In this document: piece after piece, positions 1 to 5,241 of the stretch
How positions within the stretch are numbered: the stretch's first letter is position 1
Layout: each line of letters starts with the position of its first letter
Assembly: GCA_002404395.1 (NCBI GenBank)
Contig: DHJP01000081.1
Coordinates: 3,928 to 9,168 of the forward strand
Origin: Clostridiales bacterium UBA4717
GTDB taxonomy: Bacteria > Bacillota > Clostridia > Oscillospirales > CAG-272
DNA: 5,241 bases
Reading direction: 5' to 3'
Translations under genes and position numbers: made by a program
Notes under the pieces: generated by a model
Database searches by the model: none
Told to the model about the DNA's origin: nothing
What the model saw: the letters and a program-made list of their open reading frames with translations, nothing else

Positions 1-601
1 GCTTGACGGAAAGACCGCCGAAGCTTATGCGGATGATTACTATGACTACAACTACTACGGAGTCGATGATGAAAAGTCGGGTATCCTGTTGCTTGTAAGT
101 ATCGGCGAACGTGATTATGCCATTTCAACCACCGGTAAGGGACTGTACGTTTTTACGAACCGCGTGTGTGAAAATATGGTCGACGAATTTATAGATGACC
201 TCTCGGCAGGTAATTACTATGATGCATTTGATACCTTTGCAAGACTTTGCGACCATTATGCATTTCTCTATACAGATGAGGACAGCTACGATGATTACGA
301 ATACTCAAGCGAGCCGTTCCCTCTCTCGGGTATTTTCATATTCGGTGCATTGCTCATAGGATTTATTGTGGCGCTGATCGCTGTCGGAATAATGAAAGGC
401 AAGCTTAAGAGCGTGCGCGCACAGCGTGCTGCCGATAATTATGTGGTTGACGGAAGCCTGAATGTTACAAATTCTTCCGAATTATTCCTGTATCGTACCG
501 TCACACGCACTGCAAGGCCGCGTGATGAAGATAACGGCGGAGGCGGCTCCCATACCGGTTCTTCGGGTACATCGCACGGCGGTACCAGCGGAAAATTCTG
601 A
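1..601 (+). CDS. TPM-domain membrane protein, 3' part (5' end outside window)
   Basis: The open frame runs from base 2 without a stop to TGA at 599-601, giving 199 visible residues. No credible start lies inside: an in-frame TTG at 89 falls in the middle of a conserved core strand (SGILLLVSIGERDYAIST), so the gene begins upstream of the window. The visible order is the end of a TPM domain (about residues 1-95, with GILLLVS and the TGKGL turn), an Asp/Tyr-rich stretch (about 90-103), one strong transmembrane helix (about 108-131), a basic cytoplasmic-side segment (KGKLKSVRAQR), an RTVTR element and a Gly/Ser/His-rich tail ending in GKF. This pattern is known from clostridial TPM (YgcG/Psb32-like) proteins, which usually start with a signal peptide. 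Positive charges after the helix suggest the TPM domain is outside the cell. Its biochemical role is not established. It converges on the reductase gene. Family call is firm, function is not. Confidence 0.85.
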   Translation, partial: LDGKTAEAYADDYYDYNYYGVDDEKSGILLLVSIGERDYAISTTGKGLYVFTNRVCENMVDEFIDDLSAGNYYDAFDTFARLCDHYAFLYTDEDSYDDYEYSSEPFPLSGIFIFGALLIGFIVALIAVGIMKGKLKSVRAQRAADNYVVDGSLNVTNSSELFLYRTVTRTARPRDEDNGGGGSHTGSSGTSHGGTSGKF

Positions 602-616
602 TGTCATTTCACTAAT

Positions 617-662
617 AAAAAATGCACCGAGAGGGCTTAAACGTCCTTTCGGTGCATTTTTT
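617..662. terminator. Bidirectional intrinsic terminator between convergent genes
   Basis: Bases 617-636 pair with 643-662 to form a 20-bp stem with a 6-base loop (637-642). Two G-T wobbles occur (631/648 and 635/644). The core arms are TGCACCGA (623-630) and TCGGTGCA (649-656). The outer six pairs are an A run (617-622) against a T run (657-662, with a further T at 663), so RNA from either strand ends in a hairpin followed by U residues. It lies 15 bases after the TPM-gene stop and about 58 bases after the reductase stop on the other strand, so it can serve both convergent transcripts. Confidence 0.9.
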
Positions 663-707
663 TACTCATCAGATCTGACATTGACTGAAAAAGGTCCGCG
701 AGCGCGT

Positions 708-720
708 CCTGCAATGCAGG
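708..720. repeat. 13-base perfect palindrome directly after the reductase stop codon
   Basis: CCTGCA (708-713), one central base (714) and TGCAGG (715-720) form a perfect 6-1-6 inverted repeat. It touches the reductase stop codon (721-723) on its 3' side. In the reductase mRNA it could fold into a small hairpin, but no U run follows directly, so it is not a classic terminator; it might shield the 3' end. It may also be chance. A stronger terminator lies further downstream for that strand. Confidence 0.35.
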
Positions 721-1362
721 CTAATCATCGGATCTTTTGGCGCGTTTTTCCAAGGCGCGTGCGCGAGGTTTGCGTTCGGCGTAGTTTAGTTTGGATCTCT
801 TCTTTTTCTTTCTTACCGAATAGCCGAAGCTTCCGAGCTTTTTACCGAGTTCAAAATACTCGCCGTGAGAATAAGAAAGCAGACCGGCGCGGTCTAAGTG
901 AAGCTTCCCCTCCGGATCTACAAGCTTTTCATCAACGTCGCTTGCAACAACGTCGGCAATAAACATATCGTGAGTGCCGAGTCTGATCACGTCGGTAACT
1001 CTGCATTCAAGCGACAGCGGACTTTGCTCAAGTACAGGTGTATCTTCAAGCTCAAGTGCGGGAGCTACCGATAGTCCCGTATCCGCAAATTTGTCGGTAT
1101 CACGCCCCGAGCGGACTCCGCAGTAATCGAGCGCGCGGACATTCTCAGCGCGTGCAAGATTTATCACGAATTTTCCGCTTGATTTAATAAGCTCATACGA
1201 GTAGCGCGAAGGTCTGACTGAAATATAGGTTTTGGGCGGCTGTGTGTTCAGAATACCGGTCCACGCGACCGTAAATATATTCGGACGCTCAAGCGTGCCG
1301 CAGGTAACAAAGACAGCCGGAAGCGGAGCAAGCAGAGCGCCGCCCTTCCATTTGAGTTTCAT
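721..1362 (-). CDS. Flavin reductase-like FMN-binding protein with basic C-terminal tail
   Basis: The protein is a 213-residue member of the flavin reductase-like family (split-barrel FMN-binding fold), whose members bind FMN and typically reduce free flavin with NAD(P)H or pass electrons to a partner. Recognisable parts are the N-terminal KWKGGALLAPLPAVFVTCG, the FMN-site region NIFTVAWTGILNTQPP (28-43) with ISVRPSRYSYELI (47-59), FVINLA (65-70), and LGTHDMFIADV (128-138). The family usually ends near the GKKLGSFGYSVRKK element (173-186); here about 27 further residues follow, rich in Lys and Arg. I start at the ATG at 1362: it has a purine-rich GAAAG site 7 bases ahead and matches the family N-terminus. 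An ATG at 1404 would add 14 residues without a ribosome site. The gene lies 114 bases behind tgt on the same strand. Substrate and partner are unknown. A cytoplasmic location is inferred from the lack of a signal peptide or membrane segment. Confidence 0.88.
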   Translation of the reverse strand: MKLKWKGGALLAPLPAVFVTCGTLERPNIFTVAWTGILNTQPPKTYISVRPSRYSYELIKSSGKFVINLARAENVRALDYCGVRSGRDTDKFADTGLSVAPALELEDTPVLEQSPLSLECRVTDVIRLGTHDMFIADVVASDVDEKLVDPEGKLHLDRAGLLSYSHGEYFELGKKLGSFGYSVRKKKKRSKLNYAERKPRARALEKRAKRSDD

Positions 1363-1369
1363 ATTTTTT

Positions 1370-1374
1370 CTTTC
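1370..1374 (-). promoter_or_regulatory. Weak ribosome binding site deciding the reductase start
   Basis: On the minus strand GAAAG sits 7 bases before the ATG at 1362, within a purine-only tract. It is a poor match to AGGAGG, but nothing comparable precedes the alternative ATG at 1404, so it supports the shorter protein. Confidence 0.5.
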
Positions 1375-1375
1375 T

Positions 1376-1388
1376 GCCGTATTACGGC
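1376..1388. repeat. 13-base perfect palindrome just upstream of the reductase start
   Basis: GCCGTA (1376-1381), one central T (1382) and TACGGC (1383-1388) form a perfect 6-1-6 inverted repeat ending 13 bases before the reductase ATG. As DNA it has the shape of a small operator; as RNA it can fold into a 5-bp hairpin with a 3-base loop that abuts the ribosome binding site. Either could influence reductase expression. Only one copy is seen near a start codon, so a regulatory role is inference. Confidence 0.35.
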
Positions 1389-1476
1389 GGATTGAATAGA
1401 TCACAAGACCGCGCTCGTTTGCGCATAAAAAGCGACACTTAAAACGGCAGGAGTTGTACGTAGACCCGCATATGAA

Positions 1477-2613
1477 TCAGTCGGTACTGCGTTCGGCAAG
1501 CAGATCAACGTATTTACGGTAAAATTGCTCGTATCTGTTCTCGTCAAGCGCAAGTCGTATCTGCTCCATAAGTTCGTTGTAAAAATACAGATTGTGAAGC
1601 ACGGCAAGTCTCATTCCGAGCGTTTCCTTGGCTTTGAAAAGATGTCTTATATACGAGCGCGAGTAGTGGCGGCAGGCGGGACAGCCGCAGTTTTCATCAA
1701 TCGGGCGGGGGTCTGCGATGTATTTTTCGTTAAGTAAATTCATTTTGCCGTGCCAGGTAAAGATATTGCCGTGGCGCGCGTTACGGCTCGGCATAACGCA
1801 GTCGAAAAAGTCAACGCCGCGATACACCGCTTCGATTATATTCTGCGGAGTTCCGACTCCCATCAGATAGCGCGGACGGTCCTTAGGCATATACGGCTCG
1901 ACCGCCTCGATCGTCTCATACATTTCCTGTGCAGACTCACCGACGGCAAGACCGCCGATCGCATATCCCGCGAGATCCAACTCAGCGATCGTTTTCATGT
2001 GTTCGATCCGCAGATCCTTGTATGTGCTTCCCTGGTTGATTCCGAAAAGCATTTGCTGCTTGTTTATCGTAGTCTCAAGTGAATTGAGTCTGTCAAGCTC
2101 TGCTTTGCAGCGATAAAGCCATCGCGCGGTGCGTTCGCAGGATTTCTTTGTGTAGTTATATTCGGCAGGATTTTCGATACACTCGTCAAACGCCATTGCG
2201 ATGGTCGAAGCGAGATTTGACTGTATGCGCATACTCTCTTCGGGACCCATGAAGATGCGTTTACCGTCTATGTGCGAGGCAAAGCGTACACCCTCCTCGG
2301 TGATCTTGCGAAGCTGAGCAAGCGAAAAAACCTGAAATCCGCCGCTGTCCGTGAGTATCGGACGTTGCCAATTGAAGAACTTGTGAAGTCCGCCCATTTT
2401 GTGTATCAGCTCGTCTCCGGGACGCAGATGCAAGTGATATGTGTTTGAAAGTTCTACCTGGCATCTCACATCAAGCAGATCCATGGTTGAGATGCCGCCT
2501 TTTATCGCGGCACAGGTGCCGACATTCATAAATACCGGAGTCTGTATAGTGCCGTGCGGGGTTTCAAATTCTCCGCGACGTGCATTTCCTTCGGTTTTCA
2601 AGAGTTTAAACAT
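1477..2613 (-). CDS. tgt: tRNA-guanine transglycosylase (queuosine synthesis)
   Basis: This enzyme swaps the wobble guanine at position 34 of tRNAs for Asp, Asn, His and Tyr with preQ1, an early step in queuosine synthesis in the cytoplasm. At 378 residues it has the usual length. The catalytic Asp89 sits in TDSGGFQVFSL, and the nucleophile Asp271 in FDCVMPSRNARHG. The substrate pocket shows Asp143 and Cys145 (MAFDEC) and GGLAVGE (220-226); the Cys and Val there are typical of bacterial preQ1-using enzymes rather than eukaryotic queuine enzymes. The zinc site is exactly CxCxxCx25H (Cys309, Cys311, Cys314, His340). One small departure is Ser196 in NQGST, where Gly is common. The ATG at 2613 is preceded by AAAGGA 10 bases upstream. 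It starts 23 bases after the mutL stop, so it is probably cotranscribed with mutS and mutL. No other queuosine gene is in view. Confidence 0.97.
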   Translation of the reverse strand: MFKLLKTEGNARRGEFETPHGTIQTPVFMNVGTCAAIKGGISTMDLLDVRCQVELSNTYHLHLRPGDELIHKMGGLHKFFNWQRPILTDSGGFQVFSLAQLRKITEEGVRFASHIDGKRIFMGPEESMRIQSNLASTIAMAFDECIENPAEYNYTKKSCERTARWLYRCKAELDRLNSLETTINKQQMLFGINQGSTYKDLRIEHMKTIAELDLAGYAIGGLAVGESAQEMYETIEAVEPYMPKDRPRYLMGVGTPQNIIEAVYRGVDFFDCVMPSRNARHGNIFTWHGKMNLLNEKYIADPRPIDENCGCPACRHYSRSYIRHLFKAKETLGMRLAVLHNLYFYNELMEQIRLALDENRYEQFYRKYVDLLAERSTD

Positions 2614-2623
2614 AAAAACAGAT

Positions 2624-2629
2624 TCCTTT
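2624..2629 (-). promoter_or_regulatory. Ribosome binding site of tgt
   Basis: AAAGGA on the minus strand lies 10 bases ahead of the tgt ATG, inside the 23-base gap after the mutL stop. The spacing is slightly long but the match is clear and supports the start at 2613. Confidence 0.65.
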
Positions 2630-2636
2630 CGGTTAG

Positions 2637-4754
2637 TTATACTCGTTTGAACTGACGTTCAAAATCATGACGTGTAAGCTCAAATGCGACCGGTCTGCCG
2701 TGAGGGCAGAATTTGATGATATCAAGCGCGATCACGCGTTCGCATATCCATTTCAGATGCTCCGAGTCGTAATTACGCCCGATCTTGATCGCGGCTTTGC
2801 ACGAAGCCTGAAAAAGCGCGCGTTCATAAATTATTTCCTTTGAGACATTGAAGTTGCCGGTGCCGTCGCTCACTCTGCCTGCGATCGTCTGTATCATAGG
2901 CACAGCGCCGTCGATGTCGAGCGCGGTGGGTATCGCTGAAAGCTTGACGATATTGTCGACTATTTCATATTCAAATCCGGTCTTGTGCAATTCTTCGGAG
3001 TAATCCGAAAGCGCTTCGGCTTCTGTGCGGGAAAGCACAATTTCAAGGGGAACAAGAAGCATTTGCGAAATAACGCTTCTTTTCTGCATATTGCGCTTCA
3101 ACTCTTCAAAAATTATACGCTCATGCGCCGCGTGCTTGTCAATGATGATCACGCTGTCGCCGACTTCAACGAATACATATGAGAAAAAAGCTTCTCCGAT
3201 TATTCTGAACTCCGGCAGACTTTCGGGTTCGGCTTTAACGTCGCGCTCATCTGCGTTCTGCGCTCTATCCGGCAATTGCCCGCCTGAATTGATAAGATCA
3301 GCGGGGCTTGCTTTGATTTCCGACGTTTGAATCGCGTCTGACGCGTCCCTTTTATCGGAATTATCATTGTCGCATAAGAAAGGTTCGGAAGGCTCGTTGG
3401 CTTTGTGCGCGGCTCTGCCGCTATCGTAAAAGCCGCTGTCAAAAAACGGCGCGCTTGAACCGAAAGCTTTTGCGTTGCTTCGGTTCTCGGTTTGAAGCTC
3501 GTTTTTTTTCACAGAATCCACGATCCGCATATCGGGGATCTTTGATACGCCTTCGTCTGACTGAGAGAATTTGTTCTGAAAGTCTGATACTGACGGCGTG
3601 CCGCCCCCGGAGTTTGCGTCACATGGAGCCTTTGAAGCAAAAGCAAGCTGTTCAAGTCCGTCGCCGTTCCGACCGGGGATCGGGGTAAACGAATTGTATC
3701 TGCGGATATAGTCGTCTGCAGCTCGTCTTGCGCTAGACATATCCATCTTGAATTCCGGACGGCTTATACGGCTTTCAAGCGCTTGCCTTACCGCCGAATA
3801 AACCGACTCGAATATCGGCTTTTCATTTGAAAATTTAACTTCAAGCTTGGCGGGATGCACGTTTACGTCAACGCTTGACGGGCTTATTTCAATATGCAAT
3901 ACCGCGCACGGAAATTTATCGGTAGGAATAAAAGTCGAATACGCCTGCTCAAGCGCCGCCGATATGGTTTTGCTTTTTATAAATCTGTGGTTAATAAAGA
4001 AATTTTGGAAATTCCGATTGGCACGGATATTATCGGGCGTGGAAATATATCCCTGCATACGCATATATTCGTTTTGAAAATCGATCGGGATCAGCCGTTT
4101 GGCAAAATCGCGTCCGAGCAATATGTATATGACGTTTGCGAGCTTGCCGTCGCCGGTAGTCATAAAACGCATATTTCCGTCAACGATAAGTCTGAAGGCA
4201 ATATCGGGGCGGGACAGTGCCATTTTCTCAACGTAAGCCGAAACAGCCATAGCTTCGGTTATGTCTTTCTTTAAAAATTTAAGTCTCGCCGGTACATTTG
4301 CAAACAGATCCTCAACAATTACGGTCGTGCCGTCGGATGCCCCCGCTTCGGTGAGCGTGACGTTTTCTCCTCCGACCGCCGAAAGCATATATCCGCACTC
4401 GCAGTCGGGTGTTTTGGAAAGTATTCGTAATTTTGAGACCGAAGCGATCGCCGCCAGCGCCTCACCGCGGAATCCCAGCGTCATAATTGAGTCAAGATCG
4501 TCCGCCGAGTGTATTTTGCTCGTGGCGTGGCGCTTAACCGCGATCGGCAGATCCTCGCGCGCTATTCCCTTTCCGTTATCCGAGACTCTCATGAAAGTGA
4601 TACCGCCGCGTTTGATCTCAACGGTAATATCGGTCGCACCGGCGTCCATTGAGTTTTCGATAAGCTCTTTTATAACGGATGCCGGGCGGTCGACGACCTC
4701 GCCTGCGGCGATCAGATTGGCAACACTGAAGTCGAGTACGTTAATTATTCCCAT
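2637..4754 (-). CDS. mutL: DNA mismatch repair protein MutL, endonuclease type
   Basis: MutL is recruited by mismatch-bound MutS and nicks the new strand under ATP control. The protein has 705 residues. The N-terminal GHKL ATPase is intact: catalytic Glu33 with Asn34 in ELIENSMDAGA, DNGKGI (59-64), GFRGEAL (94-100), GTTVIVEDLFANVPARLKF (142-160), and VDVNVHPAKLEVKF (295-308). A variable linker of about 170 residues (about 340-512), rich in Ser, Asp, Asn and Gly, follows. The C-terminal dimer domain carries the nuclease motif DKHAAHERIIFE (539-550, key Asp539, His541, Glu545, Glu550), SCKAAIK (651-657), CPHGRP (683-688) and a terminal FERQFKR. QMLLV (564-568) aligns with the sliding-clamp contact of Bacillus MutL. 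These features mark a self-nicking MutL of a MutH-free system. An in-frame TGA lies 4 codons upstream of the ATG at 4754, which fixes the start. It follows mutS by 18 bases. Confidence 0.97.
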   Translation of the reverse strand: MGIINVLDFSVANLIAAGEVVDRPASVIKELIENSMDAGATDITVEIKRGGITFMRVSDNGKGIAREDLPIAVKRHATSKIHSADDLDSIMTLGFRGEALAAIASVSKLRILSKTPDCECGYMLSAVGGENVTLTEAGASDGTTVIVEDLFANVPARLKFLKKDITEAMAVSAYVEKMALSRPDIAFRLIVDGNMRFMTTGDGKLANVIYILLGRDFAKRLIPIDFQNEYMRMQGYISTPDNIRANRNFQNFFINHRFIKSKTISAALEQAYSTFIPTDKFPCAVLHIEISPSSVDVNVHPAKLEVKFSNEKPIFESVYSAVRQALESRISRPEFKMDMSSARRAADDYIRRYNSFTPIPGRNGDGLEQLAFASKAPCDANSGGGTPSVSDFQNKFSQSDEGVSKIPDMRIVDSVKKNELQTENRSNAKAFGSSAPFFDSGFYDSGRAAHKANEPSEPFLCDNDNSDKRDASDAIQTSEIKASPADLINSGGQLPDRAQNADERDVKAEPESLPEFRIIGEAFFSYVFVEVGDSVIIIDKHAAHERIIFEELKRNMQKRSVISQMLLVPLEIVLSRTEAEALSDYSEELHKTGFEYEIVDNIVKLSAIPTALDIDGAVPMIQTIAGRVSDGTGNFNVSKEIIYERALFQASCKAAIKIGRNYDSEHLKWICERVIALDIIKFCPHGRPVAFELTRHDFERQFKRV

Positions 4755-4767
4755 TACTGTAAATCAG

Positions 4768-4772
4768 CCTCT
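4768..4772 (-). promoter_or_regulatory. Distant ribosome binding site of mutL
   Basis: AGAGG on the minus strand directly follows the mutS stop codon (4775-4773) and sits 13 bases before the mutL ATG, which is longer than the usual 5-9. No better site exists in the 18-base gap, so mutL may depend partly on ribosomes finishing mutS (translational coupling, inferred). Confidence 0.45.
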
Positions 4773-5241
4773 TTATTGATTTTCGGTCGTATTCAGCATG
4801 CTTTTGAGCCTGTAAAGCTCATTCATCGCCTCAATCGGCGAGAGGGTGTTCGGGTCAATGCGCATAAGCTCGGAAATTACCGCGACCTGCGAGCTGTCCT
4901 TTGCTTCCTTTTGATCAAATAATTCGTCGCCGTCCCCTGATTCGGACGACTGCTCGCGGTGCGGCAGTGAGGCGGCAAACGCTCCCGACTCAATGTCGGC
5001 AAGCACCTCTTTTGCCCGCGTGATCACTTCATCATTTACACCGGCAAGCTTTGCAACTTCGATTCCGTAGCTGTCATCGGCGGCGCCCTTAACGATCTTG
5101 CGCAAAAAGATTATATCGTCACCACGCTTTTTGGTGGCAATATTGTAATTTGTTATGCCGATCCCGTTATTTTCAAGCTCTGTCAATTCGTGATAATGTG
5201 TGGCGAACAGCGTTTTGGCGCCGATCTTCACCGCGGTATAT
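4773..5241 (-). CDS. mutS: DNA mismatch repair protein MutS, C-terminal part (5' end outside window)
   Basis: MutS binds base mismatches and small loops as a dimer and recruits MutL using ATP. Only the last 155 residues are visible; the frame continues open through the right edge, and a GTG at 5231 is internal, not a start. The visible part begins in the ABC-type ATPase domain with [19 protein letters not shown] (5-23), whose His residues belong to the conserved switch region before the dimerisation helices. Next come [38 protein letters not shown] (31-68) and the helix-turn-helix dimer contact region. A Ser/Glu/Asp-rich linker (about 91-118) leads to a C-terminal helix pair with the clostridial-type [21 protein letters not shown] (129-149). 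No textbook QxxLF clamp-binding motif is present in the linker; DELFD (105-109) is the nearest stretch. It is the upstream partner of mutL, 18 bases away. The walker A, lesion-binding and connector domains lie outside the window. Confidence 0.96.
   Translation of the reverse strand, partial: YTAVKIGAKTLFATHYHELTELENNGIGITNYNIATKKRGDDIIFLRKIVKGAADDSYGIEVAKLAGVNDEVITRAKEVLADIESGAFAASLPHREQSSESGDGDELFDQKEAKDSSQVAVISELMRIDPNTLSPIEAMNELYRLKSMLNTTENQ

Noticed and set aside
539..550. Lys in the second place of the MutL DxHA nuclease motif as a sign of inactivation (numbers here are MutL residues, not bases)
   Set aside because: That position is variable in the family; the Asp, His and both Glu residues are present, so the nuclease site looks intact.
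687..709. GC-rich imperfect hairpin followed by a T run on the minus strand, as a reductase terminator
   Set aside because: Only about 3+2 base pairs with an internal loop can form; the 617-662 hairpin downstream is far stronger.
462..962. 166-residue plus-strand open frame across the TPM tail, the terminator and the reductase 3' end
   Set aside because: It overlaps two recognised genes in other frames and reads straight through the intrinsic terminator; the composition is Arg-rich, as expected of an antisense shadow.
1363..1404. Upstream start for the reductase adding MIYSIRRNTAERKN
   Set aside because: No ribosome site precedes the ATG at 1404, and the added residues do not belong to the family N-terminus, which begins at the ATG at 1362.
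1379..1406. Possible minus-strand promoter (TTGTGA, 16-base spacer, TAATAC) before the reductase
   Set aside because: The -35 matches 4 of 6 and the -10 only 3 of 6 consensus bases, and transcription from it would start almost at the ribosome site, leaving a leader of about 10 bases.
1401..1607. 68-residue minus-strand open frame between tgt and the reductase
   Set aside because: Most of it overlaps the tgt 3' end in another frame; its protein is not recognisable and no ribosome site precedes it.
3894..4274. 126-residue plus-strand open frame inside mutL
   Set aside because: Antisense to conserved MutL sequence and without any recognisable domain.
4261..4779. 172-residue open frame on the plus strand opposite the mutL N-terminus
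   Set aside because: It lies wholly antisense to the conserved MutL ATPase domain, its protein is a low-information Ser/Thr/Ile mix without a recognised motif, and it has no ribosome site.

Overview
The window looks like an ordinary stretch of chromosome from an anaerobic Gram-positive bacterium of the Clostridia type (Bacillota). The clues are protein style: a MutL that carries its own endonuclease domain, as in bacteria without MutH; a clostridial-type Tgt; and a TPM-domain membrane protein whose tail (RTVTR segment followed by a Gly/Ser/His-rich end in GKF) is common in gut clostridia. This assignment is by recognition only, and no rRNA or other marker is present to refine it.

Layout: the left end (1-601) holds the 3' part of a plus-strand gene for a TPM-domain membrane protein that begins outside the window. 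It converges on a minus-strand gene block, and the two are separated by a 119-base gap with a strong hairpin (617-662) that can terminate transcription in both directions. The minus-strand block, in order of transcription from the right edge, is mutS (3' end only, 5241-4773), mutL (4754-2637), tgt (2613-1477) and a flavin reductase-like gene (1362-721). Gaps are 18 bases (mutS-mutL), 23 bases (mutL-tgt) and 114 bases (tgt-reductase), so mutS-mutL-tgt is very likely one operon. The reductase may be the last gene of that operon or may have its own promoter; no convincing promoter is seen.

Function: MutS recognises mismatches and MutL is the ATP-gated nicking endonuclease that follows, so these two form the core of methyl-independent mismatch repair. 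Tgt inserts preQ1 at the wobble position of GUN-anticodon tRNAs in queuosine synthesis; its place behind mutL gives no evident mechanistic link to repair. The flavin reductase-like protein has an unusually basic C-terminal tail. The TPM protein is probably anchored in the cell membrane with its TPM domain outside.

No mobile element, CRISPR array, tRNA or rRNA was seen, and I found no convincing sign of an undescribed system. The points most worth a second look are the basic tail of the reductase and two 13-base perfect palindromes that bracket that gene.
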